Positions 34,390 through 42,166 of a DNA stretch of 64,000 bases are shown here, one piece after another. Numbering within the stretch: the stretch's first letter is position 1; every line of letters begins with the position of its first letter. The position numbers were made by a program, and so were the translations under genes. A model generated the notes under the pieces. It ran no database searches. It saw only the letters and a list, made by a program, of their open reading frames with translations, and had not been told where the DNA came from. Origin of the DNA: Mycoplasma sp. (lineage in GTDB: Bacteria > Bacillota_I > Bacilli_A > Mycoplasmatales > Metamycoplasmataceae); NCBI GenBank assembly GCA_024244685.1, contig JAAEOJ010000137.1, positions 1 through 64,000 on the forward strand, given 5' to 3'.

Positions 34390-34566
34390 TTATTTCTTTC
34401 CTTTAAAAAAGTCACTACACACAATCAAGCTTTGTGTGGTGCCTCTTGTTTTTCCCAATGTTGCCTCGTAATTGCCATTTGCCCATTCTCTTTTTTCGCC
34501 ATCAATATTTTTAAATACTGTTCCCTTAGGGATTACAAAGTCTTCTTCTAAAACATATTCTTTCAT
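34390..34566 (-). CDS. 58-aa small head-region protein
   Basis: ATG 34566 behind AAAGGAGAATAA, stop 34390. Short beta-rich protein (EDFVIPKGTVFKNIDG) between MuF and scaffold genes. No family recognised. Confidence 0.6.
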   Translation of the reverse strand: MKEYVLEEDFVIPKGTVFKNIDGEKREWANGNYEATLGKTRGTTQSLIVCSDFFKGKK

Positions 34567-34622
34567 TTATTCTCCTTTGTTATTTTAAGAGATAACTCAA
34601 TATCTCTTTATTGTTTTTAACT

Positions 34623-36740
34623 TCATTTTTTGCCGCCATTTATCTCTATGTTTTTCGCTTTCAGTTGTTCTATTGTTAAGATGTTATTTTTATTGTCAAC
34701 AAATTGTGTTATTTTTGCGTCCCCATTTTTGAATGCCTTGTAACGTGAAGAGCCTAAAACATCTTTTTGAGTTTTTGCTGATTGACTTTTTAACCATTCA
34801 GGATAAGTTATTCTTTCTGAAACTTGACCATTCATTGAGGCCCTTGTTGATGGTGGTAGCTCTTCTTTATCTACTCCGAGCTCTTTCCAACTCTTTGTTA
34901 TTGGTACTGTAGTTGAGCGACAGTTATGCAAAATTATTCCATTTGCTATATAAGTCTCATCTCCTTCGACTGATAAATTATACACAAAATCATTGACTTT
35001 TTTCTCTTCAATTGATATGATAGTGGCGGCACTAAAAACTTTTACAGGAGGCATTACTTTATGTACGACACAAAAGAAAAACTTTTTGAACTCATCAAAA
35101 AAGAACATTGGGAGCTTGGGAAGTCTATTCGACTTATAGAGAGAGAACTTGGGATTGGCAAAACAACTATTCTTAAAAGGTGTAAAAAGTTCTCCATAAA
35201 AATAAGAAGTAGAAATGATTCTCTTGTCAGCACTCAAAAGTTCATAAACAGACCCAAAGGAGAAGATCATCCCTTCAAAAAGAATCCAGAAAAATATAGA
35301 CACATTTTTAGAAAATCTTCTGAAAGAATGAAAAAGAAAAACCCCCTTTTTAAAAGAGATATTCTTATTAAGACAATCAAAAGCAAAAGCAAATTTATGA
35401 GAAACAACCCAACGTTTCATGAAAAATATCTTTTTAATTTTTTTAAAGACACTCTCTATATGACCTTTGATTTCCAAAAACAAATTGACAAATACATTGC
35501 AGACTTTGTTTTTGGAAAAGTGATTCTTGAAGTTGATGGTAGGGGGCACGCTAGCAGAAAAGCTAAAGATTCCGAGAGAGATGAGTTCTTGTCTAACCTT
35601 GGTTTTACGGTTATGAGAGTTCAACAAGACTCTATTTGTAACAAAAGAAAAAACTCTATTTGGAAGCTCGGAAAACTTGTGAAAGTTCTGAAAAATTACA
35701 TCCCCAATATCGACATCTCCGGCATTGACCCACCCCTTATTATGAGTAAGTATAGGGTGATCGTCCGTGAGGCTCACACCAACTCCATCACTACTTTTTA
35801 GCTTCAGTATTGTTCTGTCATTTTTCTTTATGAGGGTGTTATAAGCCCTCATAAATCTTCCTCTATGAGTCAACACATAATCTCCAGCCTTTATTTCTTC
35901 TATTGGAATTAATCCTCTTTTTGTTGTTATCAAAGTCCCTTTAATGACGCTATTGGGGTGTGCGGGGGGGGTTTCACCATTCAACTCTCTTCTACTGCCA
36001 TCATAATAGTCAACTTTTCCATCAAGGCTGGCACAAATAAGAGATGTTCTATTGTCAAGAGTGGACACCCACTCATAGCCCTTTATCATGTCGTCATTGG
36101 CCTTGTAGAATGTATCTTTTGTTTGATTCAATATATGATTTGTTGTTGTTCTTACTGCTGTTTGTATTTGGCTCCTGGTGCCTTGCATTTTGCCATCTTT
36201 GTAGTTGTTGGCTTTAGTGCCAAATAGTTCTCTGACTATTTGTTGATTAGTTTTTCCTTGAATGAGGCCTAACTTTACTTCGTTGGTCATTACTTGTTTT
36301 CTGCTGTTATCCCAATCAGAAAACCACTGTTTAAACTTCTTTGTTTGAAATGGCCTAATCATAGCTGTTTTCCAAACAGATTCAAAAGTTGGCTTTACTG
36401 TTGTTATTTCTATTTGTTTTGGGATTGTTGAGTCTATAGTTTCTTTTTGAAACTCTATTTGATTTTCTATTAGTTCTTTGTATTGTTTCTCTATCTCTTC
36501 ATTGGTGAGTTCAGCTACTTTTTTATTTGTCGAGCCAATCCACTTTTGAATTTGTTTCTCTCTTGATTTTGTAAGAGGAGAGGTAGACTGACTTAATATC
36601 TTTTTTTGTAATTCTAAGTCAGCCTTATTAACTAGGTTGGAGATAGTTTTGACAGTGTTATTCCTGAAGCGGAGATTGAAGACTTGATTTTTTATATTTT
36701 TGTCTTTTATAACATCATTAATGCTTTTTGCCATACTCAC
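34623..36740 (-). CDS. MuF-type head morphogenesis protein containing an intein
   Basis: 705 aa. Exteins are residues 1-263 and 607-705. Joined, they give ETPPAHPN|CRSTTVPI, the conserved HxNCR core of SPP1 gp7/MuF minor head proteins. The intein is 264-606: block A SVIKGTLITTKRGLIPIEEI, block B LTDDHPILTH, block F VYNLSVEGDETYIANG, block G IILHN, then Cys+1. It begins with Ser rather than the more common Cys. The insert from intein residue 51 to about 297 is the exact antisense of the plus-strand endonuclease gene at 35061-35801 and is Phe-rich as a result. Splicing should restore a MuF protein of 362 aa that acts at the portal. Confidence 0.88.
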   Translation of the reverse strand: MSMAKSINDVIKDKNIKNQVFNLRFRNNTVKTISNLVNKADLELQKKILSQSTSPLTKSREKQIQKWIGSTNKKVAELTNEEIEKQYKELIENQIEFQKETIDSTIPKQIEITTVKPTFESVWKTAMIRPFQTKKFKQWFSDWDNSRKQVMTNEVKLGLIQGKTNQQIVRELFGTKANNYKDGKMQGTRSQIQTAVRTTTNHILNQTKDTFYKANDDMIKGYEWVSTLDNRTSLICASLDGKVDYYDGSRRELNGETPPAHPNSVIKGTLITTKRGLIPIEEIKAGDYVLTHRGRFMRAYNTLIKKNDRTILKLKSSDGVGVSLTDDHPILTHNKGWVNAGDVDIGDVIFQNFHKFSELPNRVFSFVTNRVLLNSHNRKTKVRQELISLGIFSFSASVPPTINFKNHFSKNKVCNVFVNLFLEIKGHIESVFKKIKKIFFMKRWVVSHKFAFAFDCLNKNISFKKGVFLFHSFRRFSKNVSIFFWILFEGMIFSFGSVYELLSADKRIISTSYFYGELFTPFKNSCFANPKFSLYKSNRLPKLPMFFFDEFKKFFFCVVHKVMPPVKVFSAATIISIEEKKVNDFVYNLSVEGDETYIANGIILHNCRSTTVPITKSWKELGVDKEELPPSTRASMNGQVSERITYPEWLKSQSAKTQKDVLGSSRYKAFKNGDAKITQFVDNKNNILTIEQLKAKNIEINGGKK
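34993..35021 (+). promoter_or_regulatory. Sigma70 promoter of the antisense endonuclease
   Basis: TTGACT (34993-34998), exactly 17 bases, TATGAT (35016-35021) on the plus strand, inside the codons for the C-terminal splicing domain. The predicted RNA start is about 30 bases before the endonuclease ATG. Confidence 0.7.
35061..35801 (+). CDS. EDxHD/Vsr-like homing endonuclease, antisense inside the intein
   Basis: 246 aa, ATG 35061 with AGGAGG nine bases before. Residues 1-50 form a helix-turn-helix (SIRLIERELGIGKTTILKR); about 65-100 look NUMOD3-like (KGEDHPFKKNPEKY); about 125-205 form the nuclease: PTFHEKYLF, IADFVFGKVILEVDGRGH, and KDSERDEFLSNLGFTVMRV, the E...D...ExDxxxH...D pattern of Vsr/EDxHD enzymes. 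It is codon-aligned with the intein frame. All 18 Leu codons avoid TTA/CTA and all 17 Ser codons avoid TCA, the three codons that would put stops in the intein. The last 35-40 residues overlap intein block B. Confidence 0.88.
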   Translation: MYDTKEKLFELIKKEHWELGKSIRLIERELGIGKTTILKRCKKFSIKIRSRNDSLVSTQKFINRPKGEDHPFKKNPEKYRHIFRKSSERMKKKNPLFKRDILIKTIKSKSKFMRNNPTFHEKYLFNFFKDTLYMTFDFQKQIDKYIADFVFGKVILEVDGRGHASRKAKDSERDEFLSNLGFTVMRVQQDSICNKRKNSIWKLGKLVKVLKNYIPNIDISGIDPPLIMSKYRVIVREAHTNSITTF

Positions 36741-36765
36741 CTTTTAACAGTTTTTTGGCGTGCCT

Positions 36766-36930
36766 TTATTTTAGTACATCAAATAGCTCTACAGGTTTTT
36801 TGTTTGAAACATCTATCAACTCACCTGTTATTCTATGCTTTACTTTGTCACATTTGTGACAAATGTAATTACCAAAATATTTTTTACTTAGATTTAACTT
36901 GTATCCACAAATCTCACATTTAATTTTCAC
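36766..36930 (-). CDS. 54-aa zinc-ribbon protein (Com-like)
   Basis: GTG 36930 behind AGGAGG, stop 36766. Cysteine pairs CEIC and CHKC around a YKLNLSKKYFGNYI strand, similar in form to Mu Com-type zinc fingers. First gene of a separate promoter just before the MuF gene, so it could regulate MuF or late translation. Confidence 0.65.
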   Translation of the reverse strand: MKIKCEICGYKLNLSKKYFGNYICHKCDKVKHRITGELIDVSNKKPVELFDVLK

Positions 36931-36944
36931 TCACAATCCTCCTA

Positions 36945-36973
36945 AAGTTAACACATTTTGTTTATAGTGTCAA
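36945..36973 (-). promoter_or_regulatory. Internal late-operon promoter before the zinc-ribbon/MuF genes
   Basis: TTGACA (36973-36968), 17 bases, TAACTT (36950-36945), right after the portal stop. It shares TTGACACTATAAA with the promoter at 7435 and lacks the CTTTACTTTTA motif. Confidence 0.65.
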
Positions 36974-36979
36974 GTATTT

Positions 36980-38509
36980 TTATTCTTGTTCATCTTGAAT
37001 GGGCTCAGTCTCTATTTCGTCATCTTCGTCGTCGTTAAAAACAGCACTTGTATCTATCTGATCTTCTTCTATTTCTGATATATACTCCTCAAATGTTGTG
37101 TCGCCTTTTATTATTTCACCTTTTTTCAACTGTTCAAAGAAGGTCATTCTTGATATTCCGCCACTTTGAAGGCTTGACAATAGAGCAGTTAATTTTTTAG
37201 TGTCCATTTCAGAAGGCATAAAGTCAACATTCAGTTTATACTCTGTTTCTTCTATTTGTTTTTCACTAAGTCTCTCCCACTCTCCTATTATCTGCAATGC
37301 CTTTGTTATTGAGCGCGACGTGGCATTCGCTATTCTTTTTAGAACGCTTTGCTCTCCTTGTCTATGTATAGATGCTGTTTCTGCTGTTTCTGTTTGTCTT
37401 TTTTCAGGAGCTATTATTCTTGCTCCCAATAATGCCATCTGACCTTCTTTTTGTTGTTGAGCTATCCTGAGCTCCTCTAAGCCCTCGGCACCTAACGAAA
37501 GAAACCACGCTTTTCCACCCTCATTGAATTGAAGGGCATTAGATGATCCTAAAGAAACGGAGTTGCTATTTTCTCCTTCAGAATAACCTACAAAACATGG
37601 AGTTGGGTTTCCTGTTAATAACAGTCCGTTCTCATAACTGGCACTGTTCCTGTAATGAGAGATATTAACATCTGCTAAATCATTGACAACAGAATTAGAC
37701 ATACTCCATGTTGTTCCATCTTCTGTTGCCATTATAAAAGGAATTTCTCTTAATGGCTCGCCATTCATTTTGGGCGTTATCGTACTTATTAATTCCCATC
37801 CTGTGGCACTTGTTCCGGCTGTATTTATCTCTCTCCTCTCAAATACTCTTTGCCTGTAGTGACCAAGAGGATCAAAGTCAAGAACTCTCACTCTGTCTAT
37901 TTTATCGTTATCAAACTCATTTTCTCCTTGTACATATTCACACTCATATAGTGTTACAAATGTTGTTTGATATTTATTATTTACTTTGTTTTCTCTCCAG
38001 TTTAATATATTTTCTGCGTTATATATCTGAGCATATGGCCTTAGGCCTGATTCTTCGTAGTCTTTTTGAGAGAGGCCCTCTACATTAGCGATGGGAAAAT
38101 CTATCAATATCCCCACTCTATTTTTAATTATAATTTGGTCTAATACTTTTTTTGCAAAGTCATCTATAGACTGCCTTCTTAAGTCTATATCGTCTATTAC
38201 ATAATCTATTTCATCTGGAATAGTCATAACAGGATCTTTTCTGAACACTAGCCCTGTTAGCCCGTCCACTGTTCTGCTTGTTGCCCCAAACCATACCGCA
38301 TATTGTTGATATGTATCATATAGGGACTTATCGTTTTTTTGGCCTGATAAAACGGGCAGATAAGATCTAGATTGCTCCGATGTTTTGATTGCCACTTGTC
38401 CGTCAACACAGTCCTGATTTTTCAGCCATATACTAGCCCAATAAGAATAATCAGGATGAGTGCTATCTACATCCTGAAAAGTTGATATTTGATTGATCTC
38501 ATTAGCCAT
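36980..38509 (-). CDS. Portal protein (DUF4055 type)
   Basis: 509 aa behind AGGAGGCCATAT. The N-terminal DSTHPDYSYWASIWLKNQDC, then GLTGLVFRKDP and ARIIAPEKRQTETAETASIH, match the DUF4055 portal family. The C-terminus is acidic. Forms the dodecameric DNA gate and sits directly after terminase, as in most tailed phages. Confidence 0.85.
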   Translation of the reverse strand: MANEINQISTFQDVDSTHPDYSYWASIWLKNQDCVDGQVAIKTSEQSRSYLPVLSGQKNDKSLYDTYQQYAVWFGATSRTVDGLTGLVFRKDPVMTIPDEIDYVIDDIDLRRQSIDDFAKKVLDQIIIKNRVGILIDFPIANVEGLSQKDYEESGLRPYAQIYNAENILNWRENKVNNKYQTTFVTLYECEYVQGENEFDNDKIDRVRVLDFDPLGHYRQRVFERREINTAGTSATGWELISTITPKMNGEPLREIPFIMATEDGTTWSMSNSVVNDLADVNISHYRNSASYENGLLLTGNPTPCFVGYSEGENSNSVSLGSSNALQFNEGGKAWFLSLGAEGLEELRIAQQQKEGQMALLGARIIAPEKRQTETAETASIHRQGEQSVLKRIANATSRSITKALQIIGEWERLSEKQIEETEYKLNVDFMPSEMDTKKLTALLSSLQSGGISRMTFFEQLKKGEIIKGDTTFEEYISEIEEDQIDTSAVFNDDEDDEIETEPIQDEQE

Positions 38510-38527
38510 ATATGGCCTCCTCTTTTT

Positions 38528-40018
38528 TTAAATAGTGAATTTAATTGTTGAATTTATTATTGGTTTATGTAGAAGCCTATATCCTACAGAGTCAAGGATG
38601 TGATCTTCTAATGTTGAGTCAATATCGTCAAGATCGTTTTCTTTTCTGGGTATTGTCGGGACTGTTCTGATGAATTCTTTGCAGTCCTCTGTTACAAAAA
38701 AACTAGGATTTTCCATGGGATGGATTGTTGCATTGTTCAATAAATCTCTTAGTTTCGCCCATCTTCTTTTCCTGCTACCTGGACTTTTGTCGGCCTTGAC
38801 AAAAATATGATTCGTTCTCGTGTTTCCATAGCCTGAGTTGATATCTAGTGCGATTGACTCTGAACGATGATCACTGTCAAAAATAGAGCTATCAGCAGGG
38901 CCCGGCTTTATTTTTGTTATTCCAAAAATATCTTTTATTAAAGCTTCCTCAGCCTTTATCATCTCCCCAATTTCTCTGGATGTTTTTCTTAATCCTACAT
39001 TTGGTTCGTCTACTTTACACCCGTATAGCTCCCAAAACCTAATTATCGTTCCTTTAGGAAATGTTTTTTGACATCTTTTTATCTTCTTTAGCCCATCATC
39101 AAAATACTCTATGTCATACTCTAAAGGTGTTCCATCTGACATAGCATACCAATCAACAGAAAAAGGATGAGAGAGGCCATAATCAAAGCTTCTGTCAAAA
39201 TACCATGATTGAGGAAACTTTAGTCTTGGTAATACATGTATCTCTCTATCCCAAAGGTCATCAAACATACCACCTGCCACAATATCCCATGAGCCCTCTA
39301 GCCATGCCTTGCGAAGATTGGGATCTTTTATTTTCATCAATGTAGCTTCATATTCTGGATCGTTCTCCATTATGAATCTGTTTTCTTTTCTTTTGGAGGT
39401 AATATAGCACCTTTTTGTGGTTATTATCTTACCTTCTACTATCTCGGACTCTATTATTGGCTCTTTAGATTTTACTTCACCAATCTTAAATCTTTGCTTA
39501 ACCCAGTTATGGCCTGGGCCCGATGGGTTACAATTAGAAAGAATCATTTTTGGCACATCTGGATTTGTTTTTCTAATTACGGTCATCATTTTTAAGTATA
39601 AATCTGCGGTCGGGTGGTTTGTCAGCTCTTCCCAAGCAATAAAAGTCAAGTTAAACCCATGATATTTATAATAATCTTTATCGGAATTGGCATAATTAAA
39701 ATGCAGTTCTTCTCCACCAGAAAATTTCCAATAGTCATCTGCGAAATTAAACTTTGCATCTGGAAATATTGGCGGTATCCACTTTAGTGATTTCGATCTA
39801 ATGTCCTTAAGATTTCTATACTGTTCTCTTAGGATCAACCCCTTCCAGTCCTGACCAAAGCCTTGTCCAACATGTTTTAGAAATTTCATAATAAGAACAT
39901 CAGATTTACCAGATCCTCTATTCCCTGTCAACAATATCTCGAAATAAGGACACTTTAAAAAGTCTGCCTGTGCTCCGGGAAATGGTTGCCATATTACGTT
40001 TGCTTTGTTCTCTTCCAG
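38528..40018 (-). CDS. terL: Terminase large subunit, probable CTG start
   Basis: ATPase Walker A LTGNRGSGKSD, a Walker B region LTFIAWEEL, motif SNCNPSG, and a nuclease domain with SFDYGLSHPF and a C-terminal acidic DDIDSTLEDHILD. The first normal start, TTG at 39934, would remove the conserved WQPFPGAQADFLKCPYFEI region. That region is in frame upstream, with no ATG, GTG or TTG before a stop at 40024. A CTG at 40018 lies seven bases after GGAG and gives 496 aa, so I take it as start. No small-subunit gene is seen upstream. Confidence 0.88.
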   Translation of the reverse strand: MEENKANVIWQPFPGAQADFLKCPYFEILLTGNRGSGKSDVLIMKFLKHVGQGFGQDWKGLILREQYRNLKDIRSKSLKWIPPIFPDAKFNFADDYWKFSGGEELHFNYANSDKDYYKYHGFNLTFIAWEELTNHPTADLYLKMMTVIRKTNPDVPKMILSNCNPSGPGHNWVKQRFKIGEVKSKEPIIESEIVEGKIITTKRCYITSKRKENRFIMENDPEYEATLMKIKDPNLRKAWLEGSWDIVAGGMFDDLWDREIHVLPRLKFPQSWYFDRSFDYGLSHPFSVDWYAMSDGTPLEYDIEYFDDGLKKIKRCQKTFPKGTIIRFWELYGCKVDEPNVGLRKTSREIGEMIKAEEALIKDIFGITKIKPGPADSSIFDSDHRSESIALDINSGYGNTRTNHIFVKADKSPGSRKRRWAKLRDLLNNATIHPMENPSFFVTEDCKEFIRTVPTIPRKENDLDDIDSTLEDHILDSVGYRLLHKPIINSTIKFTI

Positions 40019-40053
40019 CTTTCAACTCCAAAAAAATAAGATTGCTACTATAA

Positions 40054-40082
40054 ACAATACATTATTTTTCTGCTTTAGTCAA
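40054..40082 (-). promoter_or_regulatory. Late operon promoter
   Basis: TTGACT (40082-40077), 17 bases, TATTGT (40059-40054). It lies directly between the accessory-operon terminator and terminase. It lacks the CTTTACTTTTA motif, so it may be controlled differently from the early promoters. Confidence 0.7.
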
Positions 40083-40086
40083 GATC

Positions 40087-40117
40087 AAAAAAAAGAGCCC
40101 CCTAAAAGAGCTCTTCT
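40087..40117 (-). terminator. Terminator of the minus accessory operon
   Basis: GAGCTCTTTTAGGGGGCTC stem-loop (AGAGC/GCTCT) followed by eight T on the minus strand. It overlaps the end of the 53-aa membrane gene and separates accessory genes from the late operon. Confidence 0.8.
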
Positions 40118-40263
40118 ATGCAAATACAAATGAAACTAATGATATAGCCGACCAACATAAAGGCAAAAAGTATAGCCCCAGACAAACTCCATTCTTGTAT
40201 CTTAAAAAATATCCCACAAAAGATTGTACAACCAACAAGAATCAAGACAAATACCTTAGCCAT
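40102..40263 (-). CDS. 53-aa membrane protein
   Basis: ATG 40263, stop 40102. Two hydrophobic segments (about 3-18 and 27-48). It overlaps the previous gene by eight bases and its stop lies in the terminator stem. Confidence 0.55.
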   Translation of the reverse strand: MAKVFVLILVGCTIFCGIFFKIQEWSLSGAILFAFMLVGYIISFICICIEELF

Positions 40264-40504
40264 CAATAAAAGTAAAATCAAGCATCAATCTATGTCTAAT
40301 CTTATCCTTGATTTCGTATGGCGGAGAAATAGAGGCTTTCCATGCAACAACAACAGGATATTTATCAGGCGCTTTGTCTGTTTCTGGCTGATAATCGAAT
40401 GACTCAGGATCGATAACACTATCAGCATCTTTGACAAAGCCCTCAATGTCATTTATCCATCGACTAAACTCCCTTTTGTTCTTTAATATTTTATGTTCAA
40501 TCAT
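40256..40504 (-). CDS. Hypothetical protein, 82 aa
   Basis: Starts at ATG 40504 (MIEHKILKNK) behind GAAGGGG, overlapping the stop of the upstream gene; a longer frame to 40537 is unsupported. Ends in a strand pattern (KYPVVVAWKASISPPYEIKD). No family recognised. Confidence 0.65.
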   Translation of the reverse strand: MIEHKILKNKREFSRWINDIEGFVKDADSVIDPESFDYQPETDKAPDKYPVVVAWKASISPPYEIKDKIRHRLMLDFTFIDG

Positions 40505-40808
40505 TTTTCCCCTTCTCTTTCTTAAAAAGAAATTCAATAATCTTATAATTGAAAATAAAAGCGGAGCAAACAGAAGGAATAATAAACAAAAGACCTAAAT
40601 AAAGATGTTCGTTTCTCCCTAAACCACATCCAAAAACAAACAGCAAACATAGGATAGAATCTATAGTAACAATTAACCCGCCCAAGAAAATCAAAGAGAC
40701 TCCAAAGAAAAAGGGGCCTCTTGTTGTTTTTAGTTTTAGGGAAACAACAAGAATTGCCCCTCCAACAACAAGAAGAAATAGCAAAAAATAAATCACATAA
40801 TTTAACAC
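40497..40808 (-). CDS. Membrane protein with three helices
   Basis: 103 aa, hydrophobic segments near 3-25, 32-58 and 64-90, basic C-terminus (KKEKGKND). Overlaps the upstream gene by seven bases. Function unknown. Confidence 0.6.
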   Translation of the reverse strand: MLNYVIYFLLFLLVVGGAILVVSLKLKTTRGPFFFGVSLIFLGGLIVTIDSILCLLFVFGCGLGRNEHLYLGLLFIIPSVCSAFIFNYKIIEFLFKKEKGKND

Positions 40809-41137
40809 ATCAACTCCTTTTTGTCATAATAAAGGACTTTTATAGAACTGTAATCAGAATAACAAAGATAACTTAAACTGACGCTCTCTCTTTCAATTAT
40901 GTCAATATTATATTCCACAACTTGAAAATTAGGACAATTTATGCAGTCTTTAAAATCTTCTAATTTGTTCTTAACAGCAATCTTTTGACAACAACATTTA
41001 TGAGAATTAACCTTACAAAAAACATCCTTACTCTTTAAGTTATTGTTAAGCATTCCTCTACAAACTTTTTTTATATCAAAATAATTTTCAATTGTCTCTA
41101 GTGCTCCGAAAGAGTCACTCTTTAAAACAACTAGCAT
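40802..41137 (-). CDS. Cysteine-rich hypothetical protein
   Basis: 111 aa behind AAGGAGGGAG. Nine or more cysteines, including CKVNSHKCCCQK and CINCP, suggesting metal binding. One of several Cys-rich proteins in this operon (46747, 48450, 49028) that share the CxxCP and terminal Leu-Met-Cys style. Confidence 0.65.
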   Translation of the reverse strand: MLVVLKSDSFGALETIENYFDIKKVCRGMLNNNLKSKDVFCKVNSHKCCCQKIAVKNKLEDFKDCINCPNFQVVEYNIDIIERESVSLSYLCYSDYSSIKVLYYDKKELMC

Positions 41138-41152
41138 ATCTACTCCCTCCTT

Positions 41153-41713
41153 TTAAATAATCCTGATAACGATACCACTTTTTGACTCTATCAATTCTTC
41201 CCCTCTATAATTAAATAGAGACTCTCCTCTTAAATTGAAAATATCATTTCTTCCAATGGACTCTATATGTCCCAACTGAAAGACGGCATTTGAAACGTCA
41301 AACTTAGGGGCTTTTGATTTTATTACATTTATTTCTAATGTTTTTTTTCTTGTCACTATTTTTCCCGGCATATCTATAGTGTCATACTGCACATTAATTA
41401 GACCTTCTCTGTCCTCTTTTATTTTACAGTTTTCTCCTAACTTCCATTCTCTCTCTAACACCTCCCGTCTTGCTAGAGTAAAACATTCATTGTCATAATC
41501 TTTCCTATAGGCTTTTCTTACCACCTCCTCTAACTTAAAATAAGCAATCTTTCCTATGTCCCTATTGATAGAGTCATATTTGTCCTGAATGTAGACGTTT
41601 GTGTATTTGCCAAACCCTCTTACATTCAAGATAACATCACTTTCTTCGACATCTCTCAATTCAACATTTTTTGTTAAAAATGTTCCTATTGCATACGTTC
41701 TCATTTTCATTTT
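41153..41713 (-). CDS. Hypothetical protein, 186 aa
   Basis: Start at ATG 41713 (MKMRTYAIGT) behind AAGGAG; the longer frame to 41761 overlaps the upstream gene. Mixed alpha/beta, no recognised motif. Confidence 0.65.
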   Translation of the reverse strand, partial: KMKMRTYAIGTFLTKNVELRDVEESDVILNVRGFGKYTNVYIQDKYDSINRDIGKIAYFKLEEVVRKAYRKDYDNECFTLARREVLEREWKLGENCKIKEDREGLINVQYDTIDMPGKIVTRKKTLEINVIKSKAPKFDVSNAVFQLGHIESIGRNDIFNLRGESLFNYRGEELIESKSGIVIRII

Positions 41714-41723
41714 GTAAAACTCC

Positions 41724-42044
41724 TTAAATATATTGATGTGTTGCCACTTCATACGCTGCACTCATTAGCCCCATACTTTCAACAACATCAATTTTCTTTT
41801 TATTTGTTTTTTCTGCTTCTGCCACAATATCAACACTATATAAATCGTTAAGGATATTGTATATAGAGTTATAAGCATCTCCATATTTTTTTGAGCTTTC
41901 AGCATTCTTTCTTACTAGAGAGTTGAAAGAGACTCTTTCTTTTTCTATCTTCCATGACTTTCTCATTGACTCTGCCATAGTAAGACTCTTAAGTGCTTTA
42001 AGTTCGTGTGCTCTCTTCATTATTTTGCTTATGTTATATTTCAT
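41724..42044 (-). CDS. Hypothetical helical protein, 106 aa
   Basis: Behind TAAGGAG. N-terminus MKYNISKIMKRAHELKALKS followed by MRKSWKIEKE resembles small phage proteins that start 'SKIMKRAWEI...W', often early and DNA- or RNA-associated. First gene behind its own promoter. Confidence 0.65.
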   Translation of the reverse strand: MKYNISKIMKRAHELKALKSLTMAESMRKSWKIEKERVSFNSLVRKNAESSKKYGDAYNSIYNILNDLYSVDIVAEAEKTNKKKIDVVESMGLMSAAYEVATHQYI

Positions 42045-42088
42045 CTTTAACTCCTTAAATTATGTTGCCTTTAACAACTCTATAATAT

Positions 42089-42117
42089 ATAGTAGTCTAT
42101 TTATTATTAAAAGTAAA
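42089..42117 (-). promoter_or_regulatory. Promoter within the minus accessory region
   Basis: TTTACT (42117-42112), 17 bases, TACTAT (42094-42089), with the CTTTACTTTTA motif over the -35. Confidence 0.8.
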
Positions 42118-42166
42118 GCCTTTTTTATAAAAAACTTAAAAAAAGATACCCCTTAAGGAAGGGATA

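Larger units (their letters stand above)
34923..35951 (-). mobile_element. Intein with antisense homing endonuclease
   Basis: 343 codons between the Asn and Cys of the extein HPN/CR motif. About 50 codons of N-terminal and 46 codons of C-terminal splicing domain flank the endonuclease gene; its last codons also overlap intein block B. The unit is a mobile genetic element: the endonuclease would cut intein-less MuF alleles. Confidence 0.85.
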
